A DNA stretch of 54,437 nt from Alphaproteobacteria bacterium (GTDB lineage Bacteria > Pseudomonadota > Alphaproteobacteria > Rs-D84 > JAERRO01). The translations under genes were made by a program, and so were the position numbers. The DNA lies in the NCBI GenBank assembly GCA_016735395.1, contig JAERRO010000007.1, positions 1 through 54,437 on the forward strand, written 5' to 3'. The notes beneath the pieces are model-generated. The model did not search any database, was not told the origin of the DNA, and was given only the letters and a program-made list of their open reading frames with translations. Every line of letters begins with the position of its first letter. Within the stretch, counting starts at the first letter, position 1. This document shows positions 19,706 through 29,679 of the stretch, in pieces.

Positions 19706-20197
19706 ATGTCAAAAGTAGTAAGTTTTTTTAAAGATAAGTTAAAGTTAAACTATATATCTGCTCGCATACTATTTGTTGCTATAATCATATTCGTGTTATT
19801 AGTTTTATTATTTCCAAAGGGCGACTTGACGACTAGCGATTTAGTTTATGTGTGTCCGTTGGGAGACAGTCTTCTTAACGAAGATGTATTTAGCATATTG
19901 ACATACGGGTTATATATAGGACTACTCATAAACATTCTATCTTTTTTAAGCCATTATGTAAAAGTAGTGATAGAAGGTTCTAGAGTATCGTGGAAGAAAG
20001 TGGATCAAATGATACTAGGACTACTGTTGACCGTCTTGATATATTCATTTATAATAGTTGTATTAGGTGGCAAGGGAAATTATCAAAAGGTATATGTTAG
20101 CAATCTAGGCAAAAGTTATATGTTATGCCGTCCAGACTCAAAAGGATCTAGAGGCATTCCCCCAGAAAATGTTTCTATAAAAAAACGAAACAAGTAG
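19706..20197 (+). CDS. Hypothetical membrane protein
   Basis: 163 aa with about three hydrophobic segments; no family recognised. Confidence 0.6.
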   Translation: MSKVVSFFKDKLKLNYISARILFVAIIIFVLLVLLFPKGDLTTSDLVYVCPLGDSLLNEDVFSILTYGLYIGLLINILSFLSHYVKVVIEGSRVSWKKVDQMILGLLLTVLIYSFIIVVLGGKGNYQKVYVSNLGKSYMLCRPDSKGSRGIPPENVSIKKRNK

Positions 20198-20214
20198 AAG
20201 AAGAACCATAAATT

Positions 20215-20298
20215 TGGTGGGCATAAAAGGACTTGAACCTTCAAGGATTACTCCGGTAGATTTTGAGTCTACTGCGTCTACCATTCCGCCATATGCCC
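20215..20298 (-). tRNA. tRNA-Leu(CAA)
   Basis: Minus strand GGGCATATGGCGGAATGGTAGACGC...GTAGACTCAAAATCTAC...GGTTCAAGTCCTTTTATGCCCACCA; acceptor GGGCATA/TATGCCC, anticodon CAA, encoded CCA. Confidence 0.93.
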
Positions 20299-20364
20299 AT
20301 TATTTACAATATTACTAAAAAAAGTAGAAAAATCAATAGTAGCCTGAAACTTTATGATATTACC

Positions 20365-20393
20365 TTGACATTTGCCTCTACAACCACTATACT
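20365..20393 (+). promoter_or_regulatory. sigma70-type promoter of the HU-like gene
   Basis: TTGACA(20365-20370)-17-TATACT(20388-20393). Confidence 0.7.
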
Positions 20394-20444
20394 GCGGTAG
20401 TTTCTAGAAACTTATCTAGAAATAGTCTACAAAGGAGATTAACT

Positions 20445-20729
20445 ATGGCGAACACATTTTCAAAATTAGAATTAGCATCAGCGATATCTGATAAACAAGA
20501 AATCAGTCAAGCATCAGCTAATGAATTAGTCCAAGCAGTTCTAGGAACTATTATGGAAGAAGTCAAAAACGGCAAAGAAGTTCGGCTAATGGGTTTTGGA
20601 ACATTTTCTAAAGCACATAGAAAAGCTACAACAGGTAGAAATCCATCTACAGGTGAGAGCATAAAGATATCTGCTTCAAACAGACCTAAATTTAAAGCTG
20701 GAAAAGGTTTTAAAGATCTTCTAAACTAA
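20445..20729 (+). CDS. HU/IHF-family DNA-binding protein
   Basis: 94 aa; VRLMGFGTFSKAHRKATTGRNPSTGESIKISASNRPKFKAGKGFKD. Confidence 0.93.
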   Translation: MANTFSKLELASAISDKQEISQASANELVQAVLGTIMEEVKNGKEVRLMGFGTFSKAHRKATTGRNPSTGESIKISASNRPKFKAGKGFKDLLN

Positions 20730-20756
20730 TTTAAGTTTAAAAAACATAAATAAAAA

Positions 20757-20782
20757 GAGCCTACGAAAGTAGGCTTTTTTTT
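20757..20782 (+). terminator. Intrinsic terminator after the HU-like gene
   Basis: AGCCTAC-GAAA-GTAGGCT + T-run. Confidence 0.85.
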
Positions 20783-20842
20783 ATTAAGTTGAATAAAAGA
20801 CTAATATATACTATAATATATAAAGTTATAGTAGGAGAGTAA

Positions 20843-22507
20843 ATGTTAGATATAATACAGAATAGTATTTTTATAGAGATAGCAATACTATTATTATTGG
20901 GTACAGGTTTAAGTATATTGGCACTAAAGTTTAAACAGCCATTATTGATAGTATTCATATTGACAGGATTTTTAGCAGGGCCGGCAGTTCTAAATATAGT
21001 CCATTCTCCGGATCTATTAAAATTTTTATCCCATATAGGAATAACGATATTATTATTTTTGGTCGGATTAAAATTAGATCTAAAGATGGTGAAGAATGTC
21101 GGGACGACGGCCTTATTGACAGGTCTAGGTCAAATATTATTCACGGCTTTATTCGGATTTTGGATATGCAGATTATTAGGTTTAAGTTCTTTAATAAGTC
21201 TGTATGTATCGATAGCTCTAACATTTTCTAGTACGATAATAATAATCAAGTTATTGTCGGACAAGCGAGAGGTAGACTCATTACACGGTAGAATATCTTT
21301 AGGATTTTTAATAGTCCAAGATTTATTCGTAATAATAGCGATGATAGTGTTCTCTGCGTTCGGTATGGACAGTCAGGCAGAAGGCGGATCTATAGCTATG
21401 TTGTTAGGTTCTCTATTGTTATTAGTGGTGTGTCTAATTTTATTTATAAAGTTCTTCGCAGAGAGGGTATTAAGTTTTATATCTAAATCGTCAGAACTGT
21501 TATTATTATTCGCAATAAGTCTAGCGATGATAATGAGCGGGATAACAGAATTATTAGGTCTAGGTATGGAGTTGGGAGGACTAATAGCGGGAATAGCTTT
21601 AGCCTCAACTAGTTCTAGAGACTCTATAGCATCTCGTCTTTCAGGTTTGAGGGATTTTTTATTATTTTTCTTCTTCGTATCATTAGGATTATCTATAGAA
21701 TTCGGTGCATTGTCCAGTCAGATAGTTCCGGCGGTAATATTATCATTATTTATCTTGATAGGAAACCCTTTAATAGTGATGATAATATTAGGATTATTGG
21801 GGTATAGAAAAAGGACAGGATTTTTAGCGGGTCTAACTGTTGCTCAAATAAGCGAATTTTCTTTAATATTTTTACAAATGGGAGAAAAATCTGGTCATGT
21901 CCCACGAGATGTTATAAGTATGGTGACGATAGTAGGTCTATTAACCATAGCGGTATGTTCGTATATGATGATGTATTCGCACCAGCTTTACAATATATTA
22001 CAAAAATATTTAAGTATCTTCGAGGGTCGTCATACAAAGAGAAAAGTATCAGAATACAAGCAGTTTAATTATGACATAGTGGTGTTAGGACTAGGAAATT
22101 ATGGACAAATGATAATGGAAGAGTTAAAGAATCAGGACTTTAAAGTATTTGGGGTAGACTTCAATCAAGAGAATGTCAATATGATGAAAAAAAAGGGCTA
22201 TGATGTCTCACAGGCAGATATATCAGATGTCGAGAGTTTATCTTCGCTACCTATATTACAGTCGAATGTGTGTGTGTGTGTGACGACACCTTCGTCTTAC
22301 AGTGCCCTTGTAACTATAGACCCTAGACATATATTATTACAGCACCTAAAGAATAACAAATATAAAGGTCGTGTAGTAATGAGAGCCGGCAGTAATAACG
22401 AGGTAGACATTCTAAAGAAAATAGGGGTAGAAATAGTGCTAAACCCTTACCAGTATAGTGCTAAATATCTACATATGATGTTAAATAGAAGGAAAAAATT
22501 GCTATGA
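20843..22507 (+). CDS. CPA2-family cation/proton antiporter with TrkA-N domain (Kef/YbaL type)
   Basis: 554 aa; N-terminal multi-TM antiporter region, C-terminal VVLGLGNYGQMIMEEL Rossmann motif. Confidence 0.88.
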   Translation: MLDIIQNSIFIEIAILLLLGTGLSILALKFKQPLLIVFILTGFLAGPAVLNIVHSPDLLKFLSHIGITILLFLVGLKLDLKMVKNVGTTALLTGLGQILFTALFGFWICRLLGLSSLISLYVSIALTFSSTIIIIKLLSDKREVDSLHGRISLGFLIVQDLFVIIAMIVFSAFGMDSQAEGGSIAMLLGSLLLLVVCLILFIKFFAERVLSFISKSSELLLLFAISLAMIMSGITELLGLGMELGGLIAGIALASTSSRDSIASRLSGLRDFLLFFFFVSLGLSIEFGALSSQIVPAVILSLFILIGNPLIVMIILGLLGYRKRTGFLAGLTVAQISEFSLIFLQMGEKSGHVPRDVISMVTIVGLLTIAVCSYMMMYSHQLYNILQKYLSIFEGRHTKRKVSEYKQFNYDIVVLGLGNYGQMIMEELKNQDFKVFGVDFNQENVNMMKKKGYDVSQADISDVESLSSLPILQSNVCVCVTTPSSYSALVTIDPRHILLQHLKNNKYKGRVVMRAGSNNEVDILKKIGVEIVLNPYQYSAKYLHMMLNRRKKLL

Positions 22508-23100
22508 GGGATTACAAATTTCTAGGATCCTTCAGAGAGGACAATCACCCGTCTCATCTACCGATATTTCCGGCGACTGTGTGGATAGGCAGATCGAATA
22601 GTGGAAAAAGTTCTTTAATCAATGCAGTCAGCGGTAAAAACAGACTTGCCTTTACATCGAAACTACCAGGTAGAACAAGAGACATAGTATATTTTGGAGA
22701 TAAAAACAGCTATTATATAGATCTACCAGGTTATGGTTTTGCTAAAGCGGGAGACAGTCATAAAGACTTTTGGGAGAAGTCCTTGAGTAGCTTTATATTA
22801 AAGAACGACTGTATCAGTATGATATTTTTACTAATAGACAGCCGAAGATCTTTTCAACCACTAGACATAGAGATGTTAGACTGGCTAGAGTTAAACGATT
22901 TACCGTATCAGGTAATTTTAACAAAGATAGACAAATTAAAATTGAAAGAACTAGAAAGAGTAAAAAAGGAAATCGAGTCATTGTATAAACTCAAAAGAGA
23001 AGTATTGATCAGCTCTAGCAAAACAAAAAAAGGCATAACAGAAATCCGCTATGCTATAGAGGACAATAACAACTTATTCTTCACTAACCGACACCAGTAA
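22504..23100 (+). CDS. engB: Ribosome biogenesis GTPase YsxC/EngB
   Basis: 198 aa; GRSNSGKSSLINA, KLPGRTRD, DLPGYGFAK. Confidence 0.93.
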   Translation: MRDYKFLGSFREDNHPSHLPIFPATVWIGRSNSGKSSLINAVSGKNRLAFTSKLPGRTRDIVYFGDKNSYYIDLPGYGFAKAGDSHKDFWEKSLSSFILKNDCISMIFLLIDSRRSFQPLDIEMLDWLELNDLPYQVILTKIDKLKLKELERVKKEIESLYKLKREVLISSSKTKKGITEIRYAIEDNNNLFFTNRHQ

Positions 23101-23180
23101 AAAAACGGTATAATTTAAACTTTTATACTATATATTTATTATACAGATTATTAAGATTAGATATTTTAACAGGAAGATAA

Positions 23181-23573
23181 TTATCTATTCATTTTTTTGA
23201 GATAATTATTTAAAGAGTTTAAAATTTTAGATTCTTGATCGCCAGAAAAAATTTCTATCTGTTCTATCTGTTCTATTATTTTTTCAACAAAACTACTACT
23301 TACCACCCCTTTAACAGAGTAGTTATTTGGTATCTTTATAATAGGATGACAAGAAAGATAACTATCTTTATCAAGATAAAAACATTCTTCTTTTGTTATT
23401 TTAATACAGTGATACATCGGTCTATTTTTTGAGTTAATTTTCAAACACCACCCTTCACTAATATAAACACAGACTGCTATGATATTGTCATCTGGATCTT
23501 TTCCTCTAAAATTTTGTAATGCATCAAACATCACAACATCGCCTACACTAAGATCGCCAGGAGTAAAGTCCAT
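23181..23573 (-). CDS. Small uncharacterised protein, candidate toxin partner of the Panacea protein
   Basis: 130 aa; ATG directly follows the upstream gene's TAA (TAAATG); N-terminal 'LSVGDVVMFDA' recalls SH3-like/PemK-type starts; no confident family. Confidence 0.6.
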   Translation of the reverse strand: MDFTPGDLSVGDVVMFDALQNFRGKDPDDNIIAVCVYISEGWCLKINSKNRPMYHCIKITKEECFYLDKDSYLSCHPIIKIPNNYSVKGVVSSSFVEKIIEQIEQIEIFSGDQESKILNSLNNYLKKMNR

Positions 23574-24092
23574 TTAAATTACCATAAGTTTTGAGATTTT
23601 TTTTAATTCTTCTTTTAATTCTTCGTCATTTATCATATCTTCAAAAGGAATTGGCGGAGAATTAGACTCCCTATTTTTACGAGCTTTTTTCCAACATTCT
23701 TCATTGTGATTTTTAGTTTCAACTTCAGAAAAATCTAAATTATCATATTCTTTTATTCCAAAATCTAGTGCTTCCAAGTCGCTTTTTGATAGCATTGATA
23801 AATTTGCGGGTCTAGACACGGATAAAATATTCTTATCGACTTTTGTAAAAGGAAAGTCTTTGTTTATATCATTTTGCTTAATGATATCGTATATTCCTAC
23901 AGGCACTGTTCCGTATCTCATTGCTACATAGTTGTCTCCAGTTATAGGTCTTCCATATGTATTTAAATGATACCTTTCAGCCTCAAAAAAAACTTTTATT
24001 ATATTATATTGATCAGACTTATTCATCTTATCTATAACATATAACAAAGCCTCTAAAGCCTTTTTGTAATTAGGTGTAAACTCAATAGAAAT
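23574..24092 (-). CDS. Panacea/SocA-like (DUF4065) candidate antitoxin; probable non-canonical ATT start
   Basis: ALEALLYVIDKMNKSDQYNIIKVFFEAERYHLNTYGRPITGDNYVAMRYGTVPVGIYDII is the Panacea signature. Frame continues upstream of the tracked TTG start (24047) as (I)SIEFTPNYKKALEA to AAGGAG-AATCTT-ATT. Confidence 0.8.
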   Translation of the reverse strand: MSIEFTPNYKKALEALLYVIDKMNKSDQYNIIKVFFEAERYHLNTYGRPITGDNYVAMRYGTVPVGIYDIIKQNDINKDFPFTKVDKNILSVSRPANLSMLSKSDLEALDFGIKEYDNLDFSEVETKNHNEECWKKARKNRESNSPPIPFEDMINDEELKEELKKISKLMVI

Positions 24093-24303
24093 AAGATTCT
24101 CCTTTATTTGTTTTAATTATTGTATAGCAATTTACTTATACGGTCAAATTTTTTATAATGTATTTTAAAGCAAGAACTAAATATAACCTTTTATAAATAT
24201 ATCACAAAATGACAAAAAAATCAAGTAAAAAGCTCTGTGATATAGTATAATTTTCTTGAAAATCCATATTATATAATATATTCTAATTGACAAAGGACTA
24301 TTT

Positions 24304-24816
24304 ATGAGGAAGCTTCACATTATAATATTGATAATTGCTATATCGTTTATATTGGATCAGTTAACGAAGTTTATAATAATGGGTCAGTTTTTCGAGGTGG
24401 TTCCCCTTTACAGTCTTGAGTTATTGCCCGAAGTATTTTTATATAAAGTGAGCAGTTTTTTCAATTTAGTATTGGTGTATAACACAGGTTCTAGTTTCAG
24501 TCTTGGTGCAGAGATAGGCATAAAAATGCCGTGGATTTTCTTAATTATTTATGTTCTAATAATGTCGTACTTGATCCGTCTACTATTTATCGGCGATAGA
24601 AGATTTGAGATAGTATCTTTATCGTTAGTGTTAGGTGGAGCATTGGGGAATTTTATAGACAGGATCAGATTTAACAGTGTCGTAGACTTCCTACATTTTC
24701 ACGGCTGGGGTTATCATTGGCCGGTGTTTAATCTAGCCGACAGTTTCATAGTTATAGGTGTTTTTCTGTATATAATTTGCGGTATAACCGCATCAAAAAA
24801 GAAGGTTATAAAGTGA
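24304..24816 (+). CDS. lspA: Lipoprotein signal peptidase
   Basis: 170 aa; NLVLVYNTGSSFS, GGALGNFIDRIRFNSVVDFL, FNLADSFIVIG. Confidence 0.93.
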   Translation: MRKLHIIILIIAISFILDQLTKFIIMGQFFEVVPLYSLELLPEVFLYKVSSFFNLVLVYNTGSSFSLGAEIGIKMPWIFLIIYVLIMSYLIRLLFIGDRRFEIVSLSLVLGGALGNFIDRIRFNSVVDFLHFHGWGYHWPVFNLADSFIVIGVFLYIICGITASKKKVIK

Positions 24817-25175
24817 TTTTACCAAACATAGAAAAGACAAACAAAAAGTACATTAGGGAGCAACAGATAGCCGAAGAATCTTATAAACGGCTTATCCAAA
24901 TTATGAGGGATCTGACGGACGAAGACGAGAATTTATCTGGGATTAAGATTACTAAAGTGAGGGCAAAAGGGCTACAAGTTTTACGAATTTATGTAGACGG
25001 TTGTTCTACGGCACAGTTAAAGTCTCTGAACGGCGAGTATAAGAACCGTATCCGCCATCTACTAGGCAAATCTCTTCAGCTCCGCTACAGTCTCAGCATT
25101 TCATTTTATATAGACACCGAGTTATCGGCTAGAGAAGAGTTAGAAAATCTTTTACACGACAACGATCTATCGTAG
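24813..25175 (+). CDS. rbfA: Ribosome-binding factor A
   Basis: SGIKITKVRAKGLQVLRIYVD and ISFYIDTELSAREELENLL; GTG 24813 overlaps lspA stop (GTGA). Confidence 0.75.
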   Translation: MILPNIEKTNKKYIREQQIAEESYKRLIQIMRDLTDEDENLSGIKITKVRAKGLQVLRIYVDGCSTAQLKSLNGEYKNRIRHLLGKSLQLRYSLSISFYIDTELSAREELENLLHDNDLS

Positions 25176-25187
25176 GTCTACTAGTTT

Positions 25188-26501
25188 TTAGTCGACGAAA
25201 GGATTTTTAGTAGCCTTAAATTCTAGTTTAATAGAAATACTCTCTAGTTGAAATTGTTTTGCGAGGGACTTTGCGAGATACAGTCTATATCCTTGAGGCA
25301 GATCTCCCGGTCGGTTTAGAAATATAGTAAACTTGGGCGGTTTAAAGTGTGTTTGAGTGATATACTTTAGTTTAATAGGTCTTTTAATCTTCGAGTATGG
25401 TGGAGATTTTTTATCTACGGCAGTCTGTAGCCATTTGTTAAGTTGATTAGTTTTGGTCTTGATGAGTGTTGCCTCTCGAAGTTTTTGAATATTATTTTGC
25501 AGGGTTGTCATATTCCATTTATCTATTGCAGAGACAGGAATAATCAGAGGTTTAGTAATTTGAAAGAACCTTTTGTGAAAAAAATGGTTGATGTCTGCCA
25601 GTATCGTTTTCCTTTGAGAATCAGGAATGAGGTCCCACTTATTTAGAACTATAATGATACCCTTTTCTTTTTCGATGATATCCATCGCTAGTCTTTTATC
25701 AAAAGCATTCATACCAGCTTGAGCATCGATTAAAAGCAGAACTATTTGAGAAGAAAAAATAATTTTTTGAGCTTTGATATCCATAATAATATCGAGTCGT
25801 CCGTGCAGGTCGTTTCTTTTTTTTCTACCTGCGGTATCGATGAGAGAGATATCATCGTCAAAGAGTTCTGCGGGTACAAACACGGAATCTCTAGTCGTCC
25901 CTTCTATAGGACTTGTGGCGAGCCTATCTTGTTTAGTCCAAGAGTTTATTAGAGTCGACTTCCCTGCATTAGGTCTACCTACGACGGCAATTTTGAATTC
26001 TACGGCTTTGGCATCGTCTACAGACTCACCTAGATTATTTTGAATTAGATCTATAAGTTGACTTTTTCCCGTGCCGTGTTCTGCGGAGACAGGAGTTATA
26101 TTAAAAGGGAGAGTTACAAAATTGGAGAAATCGAATTTTGACGAGTCCGATTTATTTATGACCCCAATGATAGTCTTATCGAAAGAGAATGCGAACCTTA
26201 TAATTTCGTCATCTCGATGTGTAATTCCTGCGATACCGTCTAGCACGATGATAACGAGATCTACCTCTTCTATAATATTTTTCCACAGTGTTGGAAAGGT
26301 ATTCCAAGACAATTTTATATTTTCTAGTCCCGGAGAATCATAAACGACATAAGAGTCATTATCTACGGTTAGCTTCCCTTCAATGATATCACGAGTAAGA
26401 TTTTCCTGATTTAATACTAGAGCGGAGTTAGACTTCGAGAGCAAGTTAAATAGTGTAGACTTACCAACATTAGTTCTCCCTATAAGCAATATTTTTTTCA
26501 T
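25188..26501 (-). CDS. der: GTPase Der (EngA)
   Basis: 437 aa with two GTPase domains (GRTNVGKSTLFN; GRPNAGKSTLIN). Confidence 0.95.
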   Translation of the reverse strand: MKKILLIGRTNVGKSTLFNLLSKSNSALVLNQENLTRDIIEGKLTVDNDSYVVYDSPGLENIKLSWNTFPTLWKNIIEEVDLVIIVLDGIAGITHRDDEIIRFAFSFDKTIIGVINKSDSSKFDFSNFVTLPFNITPVSAEHGTGKSQLIDLIQNNLGESVDDAKAVEFKIAVVGRPNAGKSTLINSWTKQDRLATSPIEGTTRDSVFVPAELFDDDISLIDTAGRKKRNDLHGRLDIIMDIKAQKIIFSSQIVLLLIDAQAGMNAFDKRLAMDIIEKEKGIIIVLNKWDLIPDSQRKTILADINHFFHKRFFQITKPLIIPVSAIDKWNMTTLQNNIQKLREATLIKTKTNQLNKWLQTAVDKKSPPYSKIKRPIKLKYITQTHFKPPKFTIFLNRPGDLPQGYRLYLAKSLAKQFQLESISIKLEFKATKNPFVD

Positions 26502-28147
26502 ATTCTATCCTTTTTATTTTGCGATGCTATATATTTTTGAATGTATTCTCTTCTAGTAAAAATATCGTCAAATGCCGGCAGTTTTATATTAACGACGGAC
26601 TTCAACAGATCTGGAAAATTACTATCGACGATCTCTTGAAAGTCTTCTACAGAGATTTTGTTATTATCATTTTTTGCATATTCTGTTATGAATGTACTTA
26701 TCATAAATTGCAGAAGTTCGTTAATTTTATCGTTATAGATATCTATATATTCGATCTCTGGCACATCTAGAATTAGATCTGGGTTCATAAAAATGACCTT
26801 GACTATTTCTCTATCGAAGTAGGAGGTTTGCACTGACGGAATTTTATTTAATTTAGTTTTCTTCTTATACCGTGAGAACCGAAAAATTTTATCCTTTATG
26901 TCGGAGGTATAGTTTCTTTTAAGGATATTATCTTTAATCTCTGCGATGTCGTTTATCAGATTCAGTTCTGCTTTAGCCCTATGATTAGGATCATCTTGGT
27001 TTATATTTTTAAAATGAAATTGGAATAGGAACTCTGGTATATTGAGGCTACCTTCGACAATCTCATAGAATTTTTGTTTACCATTTTCCATAATAATCTG
27101 GTCTGGGTCTTTATCCAACGGCAGAGTTACAACGGTAAAAATATTATTAACATTGATATCTGGCAACAGCCGTTTAGTCGCACGATAGCTAGCATTAAGT
27201 CCTGCGGTATCACCATCGAAACACAGGATCGGTATACATTGTCTCTTCCACAGATTTTGCATTTGTAGTACAGAAATAGCGGTACCTAGAGTTGCTACGG
27301 TATTATTTATATTGACATTTGTCAGTGCAATTACATCGATATAACCTTCTACTACGATGATATCTTTTTGCCTAGAATCGATTGCATTTCTAAAGTTAAA
27401 AAGGACGGTCTTCTTCGAGAAAAGTCTATTTTCGGCAGAATTGATATATTTAGGCATCTGTTGATCATCTAGAACTCTACCACCAAAAGCGATACACCTA
27501 TTCTTATAATCTAAAACTGGAAACATAATTCTTCCGTAGAATGCATCATATTTACGATTTTGTTTACTAGTTTTAATGATACCTAGAGCTTGAGCAATTT
27601 CCACCCATTTTTGTTTATCGGCAGGAATATCGTCTATAAAACTTTTGTACTTCGGAGAGAATCCTAGAGCTTGACTTTTGATAGTATCGAGAGAGAGTTT
27701 ACGACTACTGGTCAGATATTGCAAAGACGAAGAATTTGCTAGAAGTTGTTTATGATACCAAGATTTGAGCCATTCCATAAATTCTATATCGAGTTGAAAT
27801 TGAGATATTTTTTCTTTATCTTTGGCAGAATATTTAGGGAGTTGCACTCCGGATCTATCGGCAAGTTCTTTTAATGCCTCTGGAAAAGACAACTTTTTAA
27901 AATCTATCAGCCATTGAAAGGCATCGCCTGAAACTTCACAACCGAAGCAGTGGTAGAAACCTTTATCGTCATTGATGTGGAAAGAGGGGGTCTTTTCGTT
28001 ATGAAATGGACAGCAGGATACGAAAGTATTTCCCCGCCGTTGCAAGGAGATACTATCTCCTATCAGTTCGGAGAGGACAGTCCTTTGAACGATTTCACTT
28101 TTAATTCTATCTTCGATCATACTTAACCTATTATTTTGAGTCATCAA
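26498..28147 (-). CDS. dnaG: DNA primase
   Basis: 549 aa; zinc-binding CPFHNEKTPSFHINDDKGFYHCFGC; VVEGYIDVIAL toprim. Confidence 0.96.
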   Translation of the reverse strand: MMTQNNRLSMIEDRIKSEIVQRTVLSELIGDSISLQRRGNTFVSCCPFHNEKTPSFHINDDKGFYHCFGCEVSGDAFQWLIDFKKLSFPEALKELADRSGVQLPKYSAKDKEKISQFQLDIEFMEWLKSWYHKQLLANSSSLQYLTSSRKLSLDTIKSQALGFSPKYKSFIDDIPADKQKWVEIAQALGIIKTSKQNRKYDAFYGRIMFPVLDYKNRCIAFGGRVLDDQQMPKYINSAENRLFSKKTVLFNFRNAIDSRQKDIIVVEGYIDVIALTNVNINNTVATLGTAISVLQMQNLWKRQCIPILCFDGDTAGLNASYRATKRLLPDINVNNIFTVVTLPLDKDPDQIIMENGKQKFYEIVEGSLNIPEFLFQFHFKNINQDDPNHRAKAELNLINDIAEIKDNILKRNYTSDIKDKIFRFSRYKKKTKLNKIPSVQTSYFDREIVKVIFMNPDLILDVPEIEYIDIYNDKINELLQFMISTFITEYAKNDNNKISVEDFQEIVDSNFPDLLKSVVNIKLPAFDDIFTRREYIQKYIASQNKKDRI

Positions 28148-28202
28148 AATGCATTATATCATAAATTGTAGTCTAGAAAGTTTAAAAATCAAATAAGATA
28201 AA

Positions 28203-28769
28203 CTAGATCCAAAATATCAAAGCTAGTAATAGGAGAGACAGTAGGATAATAAGTTTAAAATGTTTAGTAAATATAAAGTTAAACTCTTTTTGAAATTTAG
28301 AGAGTATCCAGATCGAGATTGCGAACCGCAGTCCCCTTCCAATTAAAACGGTCGTTATAAAAACAGGAAAAGACATAGAGTACATTCCGGCTACAAAAAC
28401 GGTCAACTTAAATGGCAGTATAAAAGTTGCACCTACAAAAACTACGATCCACCCATATTCTTCCATCAGTTTGTATGTTGAGGCGATTTTTTCTTGTGGT
28501 ACGATATGGTTTAAAAAAGGTTCTATTCCGTTAAAAAACAAGGCACCTAGAAAATAGCAAATTATGGCACCGATAACGGAGGAGAGTACGGCGACGATCC
28601 AAAGGTTTCTATATTTTATTTTATTTTTCAGAGCAATCAATGGCATAAAGAACATCTCTGCGGGGATATGTAGAAATATAGCCTCAAGAGCGACTAGCAG
28701 GGAAAGCAGAGGGTAAATAATTTTGGAATTTACGGTATCTTCTAAATATTTTTGAATTTTTTTCTGCAT
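28203..28769 (-). CDS. DedA/VTT-family (YqaA-like) membrane protein
   Basis: 188 aa; multi-TM, GATFILPFKLTVFVAGMYSMSFPVFITTVLIGRGLRF. Confidence 0.75.
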   Translation of the reverse strand: MQKKIQKYLEDTVNSKIIYPLLSLLVALEAIFLHIPAEMFFMPLIALKNKIKYRNLWIVAVLSSVIGAIICYFLGALFFNGIEPFLNHIVPQEKIASTYKLMEEYGWIVVFVGATFILPFKLTVFVAGMYSMSFPVFITTVLIGRGLRFAISIWILSKFQKEFNFIFTKHFKLIILLSLLLLALIFWI

Positions 28770-28781
28770 ATTTATGTTCTG

Positions 28782-29555
28782 TTATATATCTAAAGTTAAT
28801 TTAATAGGAGTATGATCGGATGGTTTCTCGAGCAGTCTATACTCTGTTAGTATTTCCATAGATCGAACTTTTCCGACAAGATTTTTTGTAGTTAAAAAAT
28901 AGTCTAAACAGATACCTTTATTGAGATCCCTTCTAGTATTTCTATAACTCCACCATGTATAAGAGTTTTTCGTCGGATATAGGAATCTAAATATATTGGT
29001 CCAGCCATCGGCGGTCCAGTCAGTCATAAATTTTTTAGCTTCATCCGAGTAGATTGCTAGATTTTTTATAATTTTTTCATCATAGACATCTTGAGATGCG
29101 AGAACAATGTTAAAGTCTCCAGCGATTACTATGTTATCGTATTCACCTTTGACGGTCTCTATATATTCAGAAAATTTCTTCGTCCATTCCATCTTATAGA
29201 AGAACTTTTCGGATCCTATATCTTGTCCGTTAGGCATATAGACATTTATAAACAAAGTGTTATCTATGACGGCTTGAATAAATCTAGCATTGGGATCTTC
29301 GGCAAAAGTAGGGAGTCCTTTAATGACATCTTCAGCCCTCGATTTAGAGACAATAGCTACCCCATTATAAGACTTCTGTCCTATGGCAGTTATATTATAC
29401 CCTATGGTATGAAAGAAATCTATCAGTTCATCTATCTTTTCCATCTTGATCTCTTGCAGAAGCAGTACATCTGGTTTTTCATTTTCTATTATCTGTTGCA
29501 CTATATGAAGTCTAGCGCGAATAGAATTTATATTAAAAGATATGACTGAAAACAT
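28782..29555 (-). CDS. xthA: Exodeoxyribonuclease III
   Basis: 257 aa; SFNINSIRARL, LLQEIK, VIAGDFNIV, SDHTPI. Confidence 0.95.
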   Translation of the reverse strand: MFSVISFNINSIRARLHIVQQIIENEKPDVLLLQEIKMEKIDELIDFFHTIGYNITAIGQKSYNGVAIVSKSRAEDVIKGLPTFAEDPNARFIQAVIDNTLFINVYMPNGQDIGSEKFFYKMEWTKKFSEYIETVKGEYDNIVIAGDFNIVLASQDVYDEKIIKNLAIYSDEAKKFMTDWTADGWTNIFRFLYPTKNSYTWWSYRNTRRDLNKGICLDYFLTTKNLVGKVRSMEILTEYRLLEKPSDHTPIKLTLDI

Positions 29556-29679
29556 TTTAGATAGTAGTAAAAAAATAGTAATAAATCAAGAGGTACAACT
29601 AATTCTAAACATATTTAAACTTAGTTAACTTGCGAAATTTAAAAAAGCAAATAGACTAGTTAAAGGCGGGAGTATTATT

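Noticed and set aside
24777-24812. TTG-initiated N-terminal extension of rbfA
   Set aside because: Would overlap lspA by 40 nt; GTG 24813 gives the usual GTGA coupling.
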